Source: Bacteroidales bacterium (GTDB lineage Bacteria > Bacteroidota > Bacteroidia > Bacteroidales > JAADJA01). Taken from it: DNA of 38,685 nucleotides. Below, in pieces: positions 27,838-37,338 of this stretch. The notes under the pieces were generated by a model, which was given only the letters and a program-made list of their open reading frames with translations, made no database searches and was not told the DNA's origin. Within the stretch, counting starts at the first letter, position 1. Each line of letters opens with the position of its first letter. The stretch spans positions 27,168 to 65,852 of the forward strand of contig JAGQVE010000022.1 in NCBI GenBank assembly GCA_020438105.1, given 5' to 3'. The position numbers and the translations under genes were made by a program.

Positions 27838-30240
27838 ATGTGGATTTACCTTGTACGTCATATTTTACGTTACCGGCTCATTAACTTGATTGTCATCATC
27901 GTATTGACAGGCTTTATGGGGTACCATGCCTTAAAAGTTCAGATGTCGTATGAGTTTTCCAGCCTGTTGCCTGCCTCAGATACCGCTTATATCGCTTATG
28001 AAAATTTTAAAGAGCGATTTGGTAAGGACGGTTCCGTGCTGTTTATTGGGATCAAAGATGATCAGATATTTTCACTGAATAAGTTTGACGGGCTTTATGA
28101 TCTTTCCTACGACCTTAAAAAAATTGACGGCGTGGAAGAATGCCTGTCGCTGGCAAGAATATTTAACCTTACCAAAAATGATTCGCTGAAAAAATTTGAG
28201 TTCAGCCCGGTTTTAAGTAAACGGCCGGAATCGCAGGAGGAAGTCGACAGTATTAAAAATATCGTTTATTCCCTCCCTTTTTATGAGGGCCGAATGTTTA
28301 ACTCCAAAACCAATGTAAGTTTACTGGCGCTTACACTGGATGATAAAAAACTAAATACCAAAAAAAGGATTGACCTGGTGAGCAGTATTAAAGATCGGGT
28401 TGATCAATTTTCTGAAGATTATAACATCGAAGTTCATTATTCCGGGTTGCCTTATATCCGTACGATTACTTCAAAGAAACTGGAGGATGAATCCAAGTTT
28501 TTTGTAGTGCTTGCCATGGTGATCGCCTCCATAATTCTTTTTATTTTCTTCAGATCATTTATGGCGGTCTTATTTCCAATGCTCATTGTAGTTATCAGCC
28601 TTGTTTGGGTGTTTGGGACCATGTCGTTACTCGATTTTAAGGTAACCATGCTAACCGCTGTATTTCCGCCTTTGCTTATTGTAATTGTAGTTGAGAACTG
28701 TATATTTCTGCTTAATAAATATTACAATGAATACCGGAGCCATGGGAACAAGATACGCTCTTTGTCACGCGTGGTGCAAAGGATAGGAAATGCCAACCTG
28801 CTTACCAACGCCACCACTGCAGCCGGTTTTGCAGCTTTTTTGATTACCGGTAATAAGTTATTGGTTGAGTTTGGAGTAATAGCATCCATTAATATTATGG
28901 TTGCCTACATTTTATCCCTTTTCCTCATCCCAATTTTTTACAGCTTCCTTCCGTCACCGCGCGAAAGGCATGTTAAGCACCTCGAGAAAAGTGTTGTTGC
29001 CAGGATCATTCCTGTTGTTGTTCGAACTGTTACCACCAAAAGAACTTATGTTTATTCCATAACGGTAGTTATTTTGGTCATTGCATTTTTTGGAATGACC
29101 CGCCTGCAAACCACCGGAAAAATTGTGGATGATATTCCACGAAAGGATGAACTTTATAAGGATCTGCTATTTATTGAAAAGCATTTTAAAGGGGTGATGC
29201 CACTTGAATTCAGCATTGATTCAAAAAAACCAAAAGGCATTCAAAAACTGAGCACCATTCAAAAAATAGATGATTTTGAAAATGTGCTGGCCACCTACCC
29301 TGAATTATCTTCTTCTCTTTCCATCGCCGAAGTTCTGAAATTTGCCAAGCAGGCATTTTACAATGGAAACGAAAAGATGTACAGCCTTCCGAACAACAAT
29401 GAGAAGAACTTTATATTAAGATACATGCCGCAGGGAGGCTCAGGACAAAGAACAATTCTTAACTCGTTTATCGATACAAGTTTGCGATATGCCAGGATTA
29501 GTACCCAAATGGCAAACATCGGCACCTATGATATTGAGCGTATTCAAAACGAGTTGAGGCCGCAGATCGATTCCATCTTCCCAACGGATAAATTTGACGT
29601 TGCCATGACGGGCACCAGTGTGGTTTTCCTGAAAGGGTCGCAATACCTGGTCAAAAACCTTTTTACCAGTTTATTACTGGCCCTGGTCATCATCACCATT
29701 TTAATGGCGCTGCTGTTCACCTCCATCAGGATGATCATCATTTCACTTATCCCCAATATCATCCCGCTTTTGATGACGGCAGCCATGATGGGTTATATCG
29801 GAATTCCTATCAAACCTTCCACGGTGCTTATCTTTAGCATTGCACTCGGTATATCGGTTGACAATGCCATCCACTTCCTGTCGAGGTATCGTTTGCAATT
29901 GAAAATCAATGACTGGAAAATCCGGGAATCGGCAATTTCGGCATTGAAAGAAACGGGTTTCAGTATGATCTATTCATCGGTGGTATTGTTTTTCGGGTTT
30001 ATCATTTTTGTATTGTCATCCTTTGGCGGAACGGAATCATTGGGGTACCTGATCGCTTTTACGCTGGTGGTGGCCCTGCTTTCAAATCTGTTCATCCTGC
30101 CCTCTCTTATCCTTTCACTCGATAAGTGGATCACGACCAAAACCTTTAAAGAACCGTTGCTTGAAATCTTTGATGAAGAAGAGGATATCGAACTTGGTGA
30201 CCTTGAGATTGAACAAATTGACACTCGTGGTTCGGCGTGA
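27838..30240 (+). CDS. RND superfamily (MMPL-type) membrane transporter
   Basis: An 800-residue inner-membrane protein with the duplicated RND layout: one TM segment (~12-30), a large periplasmic loop (~35-215), five TM segments (~220-370), a second lone TM (~403-420), a second periplasmic loop (~425-615), and five more TM segments (~618-765), ending in an acidic cytoplasmic tail. The second half has the proton-relay motif GISVDN with Asp at ~675; in the first half the matching position reads VVEN, with Glu286 in place of the usual Asp. At ~800 residues without an obvious AcrB-like docking domain it resembles MMPL/'predicted exporter' proteins, which move lipids or other hydrophobic substrates across the membrane. 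The substrate is unknown. rmlA follows after 73 bp but probably has its own promoter. Confidence 0.88.
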   Translation: MWIYLVRHILRYRLINLIVIIVLTGFMGYHALKVQMSYEFSSLLPASDTAYIAYENFKERFGKDGSVLFIGIKDDQIFSLNKFDGLYDLSYDLKKIDGVEECLSLARIFNLTKNDSLKKFEFSPVLSKRPESQEEVDSIKNIVYSLPFYEGRMFNSKTNVSLLALTLDDKKLNTKKRIDLVSSIKDRVDQFSEDYNIEVHYSGLPYIRTITSKKLEDESKFFVVLAMVIASIILFIFFRSFMAVLFPMLIVVISLVWVFGTMSLLDFKVTMLTAVFPPLLIVIVVENCIFLLNKYYNEYRSHGNKIRSLSRVVQRIGNANLLTNATTAAGFAAFLITGNKLLVEFGVIASINIMVAYILSLFLIPIFYSFLPSPRERHVKHLEKSVVARIIPVVVRTVTTKRTYVYSITVVILVIAFFGMTRLQTTGKIVDDIPRKDELYKDLLFIEKHFKGVMPLEFSIDSKKPKGIQKLSTIQKIDDFENVLATYPELSSSLSIAEVLKFAKQAFYNGNEKMYSLPNNNEKNFILRYMPQGGSGQRTILNSFIDTSLRYARISTQMANIGTYDIERIQNELRPQIDSIFPTDKFDVAMTGTSVVFLKGSQYLVKNLFTSLLLALVIITILMALLFTSIRMIIISLIPNIIPLLMTAAMMGYIGIPIKPSTVLIFSIALGISVDNAIHFLSRYRLQLKINDWKIRESAISALKETGFSMIYSSVVLFFGFIIFVLSSFGGTESLGYLIAFTLVVALLSNLFILPSLILSLDKWITTKTFKEPLLEIFDEEEDIELGDLEIEQIDTRGSA

Positions 30241-30261
30241 AACAATTTCCGGCTAACTTTG
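30231..30261 (+). promoter_or_regulatory. Candidate promoter for rmlA and the polyprenyl synthase gene
   Basis: TAACTTTG at 30254-30261 is a full match to the -7 consensus TAnnTTTG. TTCG at 30231-30234, with exactly 19 bp between, differs from the -33 consensus TTTG by one base. It overlaps the end of the transporter gene and would give a leader of about 45 nt. Confidence 0.45.
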
Positions 30262-30313
30262 TATGATGGATGAAATAACCCAATTAATCTGTAATTTGAA
30301 AAAATAAGAAATT

Positions 30314-31180
30314 ATGAAAGGTATCATTCTGGCCGGAGGTGCCGGCACCCGTCTTCACCCCATCACTTTAGGAATCAGTAAACAGATCATGCCCATTTAC
30401 GACAAACCGATGATCTATTATCCGCTTTCGATCCTGATGATGGCAGGTATTAAAGATATTCTGATCATTTCCACACCGCACGATCTTCCTAATTTTGAAA
30501 AACTGCTTGGCAATGGCCACGAGCTTGGCTGTAGCTTCAATTATAAGGTGCAGGAGGTACCTAACGGACTGGCACAGGCTTTTGTGCTTGGCGAGGAATT
30601 TATCGGTGATGATAAGGTTGCCCTCATCCTTGGGGACAATATTTTCTACGGTCGCGGACTGGAACAATTACTCATGGAAAGCAATGACCCCGAAGGAGGA
30701 ATAGTGTTTGCATATCATGTTTCTGATCCGCAACGATATGGTGTGGTTGAATTTGATGATGATCAAAAAGCCATCTCTATCGAGGAGAAACCCTTAAAAC
30801 CAAAATCTAATTTCGCAGTCCCGGGATTGTATTTTTACGATAATACTGTTGTGGAAGTGGCTAAAAATCTTCAGCCCAGCGCCCGCGGTGAATACGAAAT
30901 TACCGATGTAAATAAATATTACCTCCGGAATAACAAATTGAAAGTTGGTGTGTTAGAAAGAGGTACTGCCTGGCTCGATACCGGCACTTTTGAATCATTG
31001 CTGGAAGCAAGCCTTTTTGTTCAGGTGATTGAAAAACGACAGGGACTCAAAGTGGGCTGTATTGAAGAAATTGCTTATCGTAAAAAATTCATTGATAAAA
31101 CCCAGCTCAGGGTGCTGGCCGAACCCCTGCTGAAAAGCGGTTACGGGCAATACCTGCTCTCAGTGCTGGAACAAAGATAA
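30314..31180 (+). CDS. rmlA: Glucose-1-phosphate thymidylyltransferase
   Basis: A 288-residue cytoplasmic nucleotidyltransferase that makes dTDP-glucose from dTTP and glucose 1-phosphate, the first step to dTDP-L-rhamnose and other deoxysugars of surface polysaccharides. Motifs: the signature [18 protein letters not shown] at the N-terminus (GxGTRL nucleotide loop), [25 protein letters not shown] (metal- and sugar-binding Asp), EEKP, and WLDTGT. The length is standard for short RmlA/RfbA enzymes. The rest of the rml set is not in the window, so the downstream sugar is unknown. The next gene begins 3 bp after the stop codon, so the two are co-transcribed. Confidence 0.95.
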   Translation: MKGIILAGGAGTRLHPITLGISKQIMPIYDKPMIYYPLSILMMAGIKDILIISTPHDLPNFEKLLGNGHELGCSFNYKVQEVPNGLAQAFVLGEEFIGDDKVALILGDNIFYGRGLEQLLMESNDPEGGIVFAYHVSDPQRYGVVEFDDDQKAISIEEKPLKPKSNFAVPGLYFYDNTVVEVAKNLQPSARGEYEITDVNKYYLRNNKLKVGVLERGTAWLDTGTFESLLEASLFVQVIEKRQGLKVGCIEEIAYRKKFIDKTQLRVLAEPLLKSGYGQYLLSVLEQR

Positions 31181-31183
31181 TAG

Positions 31184-32158
31184 ATGGAAAAACTCGAAGC
31201 GCTGCAAAAGAAGATCAGGGAACGAATTGCCGGGCTTGAATATTCACGTCAACCTGAGAATCTTTATAAACCCATTGATTATACCCTTAATCTGGGTGGT
31301 AAGCGCTTGCGGCCTGCGCTCTGTCTGCTGGCTTGTGATATGTTTTCCGATTCGAATGATAAAGCGCTGGAAACAGCCATTGGCATTGAGATTTTCCACA
31401 ACTTTACCCTGCTTCACGACGATATCATGGACGAGGCCCCTATCCGGCGCGGAAAAGAGACCGTTTATAAAAAGTGGAACTCCAATGTTGCCATTCTTTC
31501 TGGCGATACCATGATGGCCCTCTCCTATGAGTTTGTGATGCGGGCACCTGAAAATGTGCGATACGAGGTGTTTAAAATTTTTAACCAAACGGCCATCGAA
31601 GTGTGCGAAGGGCAACAGTACGACATGGATTTTGAAACACAGGAGCAGGTTACCCTGGAAGCTTATATTGAAATGATCCGGTTGAAAACGGCGGTTTTGC
31701 TGGCCGGTAGTCTTCAAATTGGAGCCCTGATTGGCGGAGCTGATAAAACTTCAGCAGAAATCCTTTACAAATTCGGGGAACAGATCGGCATCGCTTTTCA
31801 ACTAAAGGACGACCTGCTGGATGCCTACAGCGATGTGGAAAAATTTGGCAAAACAACCGGTGGCGATATCCTGGAGAATAAAAAGACCTTTCTGTTCCTG
31901 AAAACCCTGGAATTGGCCAATTCTGAAGACCGGAAAACATTGCTGGAGCTTTATCAAAGTGTGGATGTTGATCCGAAAGATAAAGTGAGCAGAGTCAAAG
32001 CCATATTCAACAGCTACGAAATTCAAAAACACACCGAAAACGAGATTGAAAAATACTACCGCCTGGCGCTGGATTCACTGGAAAGTTTGAAAGTGGCTGA
32101 AGATCGCAAAACAGAATTATTGCGCTTCGCAAATCAATTGAAGCGGAGAGAGTTTTAA
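31184..32158 (+). CDS. Polyprenyl diphosphate synthase (short-chain trans-prenyltransferase)
   Basis: A 324-residue all-helical prenyltransferase that condenses isopentenyl diphosphate with allylic diphosphates. Both aspartate-rich motifs are intact: the first is DDIMD (D79-D83) followed by EAPIRRG, the second is KDDLLD (D209-D213); GGKRLRP at 38-44 binds substrate. Phe at the fifth position before the first motif, with no insertion in that motif, suggests a short chain product (C15-C20) by the usual chain-length rules; this is inference. It is coupled to rmlA (3-bp gap). Its product could feed quinones or lipid carriers. It ends 9 bp from the convergent ABC-F gene. Confidence 0.93.
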   Translation: MEKLEALQKKIRERIAGLEYSRQPENLYKPIDYTLNLGGKRLRPALCLLACDMFSDSNDKALETAIGIEIFHNFTLLHDDIMDEAPIRRGKETVYKKWNSNVAILSGDTMMALSYEFVMRAPENVRYEVFKIFNQTAIEVCEGQQYDMDFETQEQVTLEAYIEMIRLKTAVLLAGSLQIGALIGGADKTSAEILYKFGEQIGIAFQLKDDLLDAYSDVEKFGKTTGGDILENKKTFLFLKTLELANSEDRKTLLELYQSVDVDPKDKVSRVKAIFNSYEIQKHTENEIEKYYRLALDSLESLKVAEDRKTELLRFANQLKRREF

Positions 32159-32167
32159 CCTGAAGTT

Positions 32168-34114
32168 TTAATTTTCGGATAGCTCCGCCTGCAAATACTC
32201 CAGCTTTTGATGCGCCTCTTCCCACGCTAACATTTCTGCTTCCAGCTTTTTATTAAGCGCATTTATCTCTTTGGAAATCTGGTTGAAATCGATATCCTTT
32301 CCTGCGGGGTCGCTTAATATTTTCTGTTTTGCTTCAATCTCCTGTTCCAGTTTTTCGATGGCCTCCTCGTGTTTACCCACCTGGTTGGAGGTTTTTCGGA
32401 TATCCCTCTCCAACTGCTTCCTGCGTTCATAGTTGAGCTTGTTTTCCGAAACATTTGAAGCCGAACCACCTGCAACCTGTTTGGCCTGTTCCAGCTCTTT
32501 GAGGGTTTTCATTTTTCGGTATTCCAGGAAATCGTAAATATCGCCCAGGTGCTCCCTGATTTTCCGGTCTTTGAACTCAAATACCTTGTTGGTCAATCCT
32601 TGCAGAAAATCACGGTCGTGGGAAACGATGATCAGCGTACCATCAAATTGCAACAGCGCGTTTTTCAGAATGTCCTTCGATTGCATATCGAGGTGGTTGG
32701 TGGGCTCGTCGAGCACGAGCAGGTTTGAAGGGGTCAACAGCAGTTTGGCCAGCGACAGCCGTGATTTCTCCCCGCCAGATAGCACTTTCACCTTTTTATC
32801 GATGGTATCGCCACTGAAAAGGAATGAACCGAGGATGCTCCTCACCTGCTTGCGGATATCGCCGGTGGCAATGTCGTCGATGGTTTCAAAAACCGTTTTC
32901 TCAGGGTCAAGATAATCTCCCTGGTTCTGGGCAAAGTAGCCGATCTGCACATTGTGGCCGTATTTAAGCGTGCCTGTGTGTTCCAATTCTCCGATGATCA
33001 CCCGTGAAAGCGTAGTTTTTCCTTCGCCGTTTTTACCCACAAAAGCCACCTTGTCGCTGTTGATGATGGCAAAATCGATGTTATGCAAAACATCCGGGCC
33101 GCCATAACTTTTACTCAGGCCGAGGCCTTCAAGCACCACCTTTCCAGCCCGGGGTGCCGGCGGAAAACTGAAACGGATCGATGACTGGTCTTTGTCTTCA
33201 ATCTCAATCTCATCCATCCTTTCCAGCATCTTCACCCTTGACTGCACCTGTTTTGCTTTGGTGTTTTTATACCGGAAACGTTCGATAAACCGCTCGATTT
33301 GCCGGATTTGCTTTTGCTGATTGCTGTATGCTGCCGCCTGCCTGGCAACCCGTTCCTCACGCATGGTAACGTAATCGGAATAGCTCGCTTTGTAATCGTA
33401 GATCTTAGCAAATTCGATTTCGATGGTGCGGTTGGTGACAGCATCAAGAAAAGCGCGGTCGTGACTCACCAGCAGCACCGAGCCGAAATAATCCGATAAA
33501 AATTCTTCGAGCCATTGGATCGATTCAATGTCTAGGTGATTGGTGGGCTCATCAAGGAGAATGATATCAGGCTTTTGCAACAAAATTTTCGCGAGTTCCA
33601 CCCGCATTTGCCAGCCACTGCTGAATTCTTTTACCGGCCGGGTAAAATCACTCCTTTTGAAACCCAGCCCCATCAGCACTTTTTCGGTAGTGCCTTCCAT
33701 GGTCTGACCGCCGATCAACTGAAACCGGTCGTTGGCTTCGGTGAGTTGCTGGATCAAACGATGGTAATCTTTCGATTCGTAATCAGTGCGGTTGCCAATT
33801 TCGGTATTGAGTTTTTGGATGTGCTTTTCCAGCTTGCGGGTCTCGTCAAAAGCAGTGAGGGCTTCTTCAATTATGGTTTTGTGACTGCCCGTTTCCATCT
33901 CCTGCCGCAGGTATCCGAGCGTGGCTCCGCTTGGTAATACAACATCACCCTGTTGGGGAGTGAGCAAACCGGAAATGATATTGAGCAGGGTACTTTTTCC
34001 CGATCCGTTTTTACCCACCAAACCCACGCGGTCGCGGTCGTTCACCTGGAAGGATACGTTGCTGAACAGGTCGGTGCCCGTAAAATGGATGGATAAGTTA
34101 TTGATCGAGATCAT
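32168..34114 (-). CDS. ABC-F family ATPase (Uup/EttA-like)
   Basis: A 648-residue soluble protein with two ABC ATPase domains and no membrane part, the mark of ABC-F factors that bind ribosomes and relieve stalled or antibiotic-blocked translation. Domain 1: Walker A GLVGKNGSGKST (~31-42), signature SSGWQMR, Walker B ILLDEPTNHLD. An arm/linker rich in Arg and Lys follows (ERFIERFRYKNTKAKQVQSR). Domain 2: AFVGKNGEGKTT, LSGGEKSRLSLAKLL, LLVLDEPTNHLD. The C-terminal ~100 residues form a coiled coil, as in Uup. I prefer the ATG at 34114 (MISINNLSIHFTG) to one 24 bp upstream because homologs begin there. The exact subfamily is not certain. Confidence 0.92.
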   Translation of the reverse strand: MISINNLSIHFTGTDLFSNVSFQVNDRDRVGLVGKNGSGKSTLLNIISGLLTPQQGDVVLPSGATLGYLRQEMETGSHKTIIEEALTAFDETRKLEKHIQKLNTEIGNRTDYESKDYHRLIQQLTEANDRFQLIGGQTMEGTTEKVLMGLGFKRSDFTRPVKEFSSGWQMRVELAKILLQKPDIILLDEPTNHLDIESIQWLEEFLSDYFGSVLLVSHDRAFLDAVTNRTIEIEFAKIYDYKASYSDYVTMREERVARQAAAYSNQQKQIRQIERFIERFRYKNTKAKQVQSRVKMLERMDEIEIEDKDQSSIRFSFPPAPRAGKVVLEGLGLSKSYGGPDVLHNIDFAIINSDKVAFVGKNGEGKTTLSRVIIGELEHTGTLKYGHNVQIGYFAQNQGDYLDPEKTVFETIDDIATGDIRKQVRSILGSFLFSGDTIDKKVKVLSGGEKSRLSLAKLLLTPSNLLVLDEPTNHLDMQSKDILKNALLQFDGTLIIVSHDRDFLQGLTNKVFEFKDRKIREHLGDIYDFLEYRKMKTLKELEQAKQVAGGSASNVSENKLNYERRKQLERDIRKTSNQVGKHEEAIEKLEQEIEAKQKILSDPAGKDIDFNQISKEINALNKKLEAEMLAWEEAHQKLEYLQAELSEN

Positions 34115-34212
34115 TTGAATTTCCGGTAAAAGGTGCAAAAATAGGAAAAGAAAACAGTTAAATGGAAACGACTCCCAGCCTAAGCGAAATAATAAACTTT
34201 ATAATAAGGCCT

Positions 34213-34241
34213 TTTGCATCTATTATAAATTATTACATTTA
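34213..34241 (+). promoter_or_regulatory. Candidate promoter for first tandem T9SS paralog
   Basis: TTTG at 34213-34216 and TACATTTA at 34234-34241 (one mismatch to TAnnTTTG) are 17 bp apart, slightly short of the usual 19-21. They lie 25 bp before the preferred ATG, which supports that start. Confidence 0.3.
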
Positions 34242-34266
34242 CACATTCAACAAAAAGCTACAATCC

Positions 34267-35733
34267 ATGAAAAATATAAACCTGATATTTTACTGTGTTC
34301 TATTTCTTTTTTCCACCCTTACAACTCATTGCCAAACATTTGAAAAATATTATCATACAAGTTTAGATGATCGATCAAGCGACGCGATTGAGCTTAACAA
34401 CGGTAGTTATTTAATTGTAATAAATCGAGGAGATTATTTTACACAGTTCGGAGATTTTTTACTACTTAATGTTGACTCAACTGGTCAATTTATAGATTCA
34501 CTTGTGTACAATAGTAGTGATAACTATAATTATTTTGGCGTAGCAATTCTTTATTCGATTAATGATTCCGTTTATATCTGCACCAGAGTTTGCGAAGATG
34601 AAAATGAGTTTCATTACTTCAATATAATAAAATTTGATAATAATTTTAATACAATTCTTGATACTATCGTTGGAAGCCCTATTGCCGATCAATACATATT
34701 TTATTACTTGTTAACCTTCGATAATAAGATAGTCATAAATGTATCAGAAACAGTCAATAACTCATTCTATTTATATGAATATGATTTATTTATTGATTCC
34801 TTAAGTTATCATCCAATTATTGATACTGGTGGTTTAATTTATCAATGGCCAGTAATAACTCACGATATACCTGATATTAATAGATATCAGGTTTATATGT
34901 TTGATGCTTATAAAACTATTTTTGGAGTTAACAGGATTAACTACACAATAGAAGAAACTTATTCATACTTTCCAGATAATTTTTTACCAAAAACTTCAGT
35001 AAATGGATTTAATGATAGCACCTATTTGGTTGCAGGCCAGCTTACTGATTATTCATCTGGTGATGTCAGATTCATACCAGCTTTTTTTGAAATTGATTTT
35101 CAAGGTAATTTATTAAGCTATAATGAAATTGATCTGCAGAATGATACTAGTACTTATTTGACTGGAAAATGCTTTGTAACATCCAGTGATCGAATATATA
35201 TTGCTGAAACTTATAATTACACAAATATTCCTCCATTTACCATTATCCCCGAACAACGCTGGATCTGGCTTATGTGCCTGTACCCGGATGGTACGCTCGA
35301 CTGGCAGCGGTTTTATAAGGGAGAAGTAAATTATATGCCGTATAAATTATTACCAACAAACGATGGAGGTTTATTGATCGTTTCCAATAAATACGACTGG
35401 AACGATCCTGTTCCATACCAGCGCGATGTTCACATCTTAAAGGTGGATAGCACCGGCTGGTACCAGGGTTTGACAACCGGATTACCGGAGCAAACGAAAG
35501 AAAACCAAATTCTGGTTTATCCAAACCCTGCATCTGATTATGTTCATTTTGCATTTGGCTATTATAGCAATTTGCAAATTGCTATTTACTCAAGTCAGGG
35601 ACAACAAGTTTTTACCGGACAATTTGCTAAAAAAGCTACCATTGACATTTCTTTGCTGCCTGCCGGAATATACACCTACACGATAAACAATGACAATGGT
35701 TTTTTTGAACGGGGGAAGATCATTAAACAGTAA
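34267..35733 (+). CDS. T9SS-secreted repeat protein, tandem paralog 1
   Basis: A 488-residue protein, counted from the ATG at 34267. The reading frame is open further upstream, but the signal peptide MKNINLIFYCVLFLFSTLTT starts here and the paralog aligns from this point. The mature part begins QTFEKYYHTSLDD and has repeated beta-rich segments (IVINRGDYFTQFGDF, LLNVDSTGQFIDS) that look like a beta-propeller of the delta-60 type; this is tentative. The C-terminus is a T9SS type A sorting domain starting ILVYPNPASDY (~410) and ending GIYTYTINNDNGFFERGKI. The last 504 bp are almost the same as in the next gene, while the middle is much more diverged. A strong terminator follows. The function is unknown; it is probably a surface or secreted protein. 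Confidence 0.86.
   Translation: MKNINLIFYCVLFLFSTLTTHCQTFEKYYHTSLDDRSSDAIELNNGSYLIVINRGDYFTQFGDFLLLNVDSTGQFIDSLVYNSSDNYNYFGVAILYSINDSVYICTRVCEDENEFHYFNIIKFDNNFNTILDTIVGSPIADQYIFYYLLTFDNKIVINVSETVNNSFYLYEYDLFIDSLSYHPIIDTGGLIYQWPVITHDIPDINRYQVYMFDAYKTIFGVNRINYTIEETYSYFPDNFLPKTSVNGFNDSTYLVAGQLTDYSSGDVRFIPAFFEIDFQGNLLSYNEIDLQNDTSTYLTGKCFVTSSDRIYIAETYNYTNIPPFTIIPEQRWIWLMCLYPDGTLDWQRFYKGEVNYMPYKLLPTNDGGLLIVSNKYDWNDPVPYQRDVHILKVDSTGWYQGLTTGLPEQTKENQILVYPNPASDYVHFAFGYYSNLQIAIYSSQGQQVFTGQFAKKATIDISLLPAGIYTYTINNDNGFFERGKIIKQ
35230..35733 (+). repeat. 504-bp near-identical 3' block, copy A
   Basis: This block aligns without gaps to 36826-37329 (offset 1596) with 11 base differences by my count. It covers the last propeller segment and the T9SS tail. 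A shorter identical stretch of about 40 bp also occurs just after the signal peptides (34332-34371 and 35928-35967). Confidence 0.9.
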
Positions 35734-35757
35734 AATTAATCCAACATAAATTTGAAG

Positions 35758-35786
35758 CCCCCGGTTTTTGGATCGGGGGTTTTTTG
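35758..35786 (+). terminator. Terminator after tandem paralog 1
   Basis: CCCCCG (35758-35763) pairs with CGGGGG (35774-35779) across a 10-nt loop. Seven Ts follow at once: a standard Rho-independent terminator 24 bp after the stop codon. Confidence 0.88.
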
Positions 35787-35833
35787 TTAAATATTTCAAG
35801 ATTTTTCATAATGACACAATTTTGAATAATCTC

Positions 35834-35841
35834 TATATTTG
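35834..35841 (+). promoter_or_regulatory. Candidate -7 element for second tandem paralog
   Basis: TATATTTG matches TAnnTTTG exactly and lies 27 bp before the ATG at 35869, just after the preceding terminator. No clear -33 element is seen. Confidence 0.4.
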
Positions 35842-35868
35842 AAAAGTTATTTACCAGTTTTTGATCTT

Positions 35869-37329
35869 ATGAAAAAAGTCATAGTTACTACGTGCTTCTT
35901 GTTGTTAATATCTATAACAATTTTTTCCCAAACATTTGAAAAATATTATCATACAAGTTTAGATGATCATTCAAGTGACGCAATTCAATTATCAAATGGA
36001 AACTATGTGATTGTAATTAATCGAGGTGATTTTTTCACACAGTTTGGAGATTTTAACCTTTTAATTATCGATCCTGAGGGCAACATAGCAGATTCAATAA
36101 TATATTCTGGATCTGAAAATTTTAATTATTACGGGTTGAGTCAATTACATAATTATAACGATTCGATTATTGCAGGATTTCGTGTGTGCGCTGATGAACA
36201 ATCAAATTCGTTTCTAAACATAATCAAATTTGATATGGAATTTAACGTTCTGCTTGATACAATCGTTGGCTATGAAATACCAGAGTTATATTTATTTTAC
36301 GACCTTTTTACAATTGATTATAAATTAATTGTAACAGCCACTGAAACGGTGACAAATGAAGTATTTCTTTATGAATACGAGCTAGATAATAATATTTTAA
36401 ACTACCATTCTATTATTGATACAGGTGGCCTGATAAATCAATGGCCGATGATCATAGCAGATTTACCTGATAAAAATGCCTTTCATCTATATTTATTTGA
36501 TGTTTATAAGACAATATATGAAATTAATAAAACTGATTTTTCAATAAATACAACTTTTAATTATTACCCATTTAATTTTCAACCACGTAAAGCAATTTCA
36601 AGCTTTAATAATAGCACTTATTTTGTTGCTGGGCGTGAATCTGACCTGTCAAATCCTGATGTCAGGTTCATTCCTTCGTATTTTGAAATTAGTCAGAATG
36701 GGAATATACTGAACTATCAAATTTATGACCTTCAAAATGATACGAGTTCTTATTTTGTGTCTGATTGTTTTGTGAGAACAGAAAACCGTATTTACTTCGC
36801 ATTGACCTATAACTATACCAGTAATCCTCCATTTACCATTATCCCCGAGCAACGTTGGATCTGGCTTATGTGCCTGTACCCGGATGGTGCGCTCGACTGG
36901 CAGCGGTTTTATAAGGGAGAAGTAAATTATATGCCGTATAAATTATTACCAACAAACGATGGAGGTTTATTGATCGTTTCCAATAAATACGACTGGAACG
37001 ATCCTGTTCCATACCAGCGCGATGTTCACATCTTAAAGGTGGATAGCACCGGCTGGTACCAGGGTTTGACAACCGGATTACCGGAGCAAACGAAAGAAAA
37101 CCAAATTCTGGTTTATCCAAACCCCGCTTCTGATTATGTTCATTTTGCATTTGGCTATTATAGCAATTTGCAAATTGCTATTTACTCAAGTCAGGGACAA
37201 CAAGTTTTTACCGGTCAATTTGATAAAAAAGCTACCTTTGACATTTCTTTGTTGCCTGCCGGAATGTACACCTACACGATAAACAATGACAATGGTTTTT
37301 TTGAACGGGGGAAGATCATTAAACAATAA
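35869..37329 (+). CDS. T9SS-secreted repeat protein, tandem paralog 2
   Basis: A 486-residue paralog of the preceding gene. I chose the ATG at 35869 because MKKVIVTTCFLLLISITIFS is a clean signal peptide; the frame also has an ATG 30 bp upstream, which would precede the -7 element. The mature protein begins QTFEKYYHTSLDDHSSDAI and keeps the layout of paralog 1 residue for residue in length, with many substitutions in the middle, then an almost unchanged C-terminal ~165 residues that include the T9SS type A tail (ILVYPNPASDY onward). It likely shares the job of paralog 1, perhaps with a different binding specificity (inference). It ends 9 bp from the convergent downstream gene, with no terminator visible between. 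Confidence 0.86.
   Translation: MKKVIVTTCFLLLISITIFSQTFEKYYHTSLDDHSSDAIQLSNGNYVIVINRGDFFTQFGDFNLLIIDPEGNIADSIIYSGSENFNYYGLSQLHNYNDSIIAGFRVCADEQSNSFLNIIKFDMEFNVLLDTIVGYEIPELYLFYDLFTIDYKLIVTATETVTNEVFLYEYELDNNILNYHSIIDTGGLINQWPMIIADLPDKNAFHLYLFDVYKTIYEINKTDFSINTTFNYYPFNFQPRKAISSFNNSTYFVAGRESDLSNPDVRFIPSYFEISQNGNILNYQIYDLQNDTSSYFVSDCFVRTENRIYFALTYNYTSNPPFTIIPEQRWIWLMCLYPDGALDWQRFYKGEVNYMPYKLLPTNDGGLLIVSNKYDWNDPVPYQRDVHILKVDSTGWYQGLTTGLPEQTKENQILVYPNPASDYVHFAFGYYSNLQIAIYSSQGQQVFTGQFDKKATFDISLLPAGMYTYTINNDNGFFERGKIIKQ
36826..37329 (+). repeat. 504-bp near-identical 3' block, copy B
   Basis: The partner of 35230-35733, with 11 differences in 504 bp. The start of the block is sharp (CCTCCATTTACCATTATCCC in both) after a diverged middle region. 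Confidence 0.9.
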
Positions 37330-37338
37330 GTTACCAGA

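Noticed and set aside
31244..31717. 157-aa - strand open frame
   Set aside because: Lies antisense to the polyprenyl synthase gene, whose motifs are intact; it is a shadow of that gene.
33536..33937. 133-aa + strand open frame
   Set aside because: Antisense to the first ATPase domain of the ABC-F gene; no independent support.
34162..34266. N-terminal extension of tandem paralog 1 (ATG at 34162)
   Set aside because: It would place 35 residues before a clear signal peptide and overlap the likely promoter; the paralog has no matching extension.
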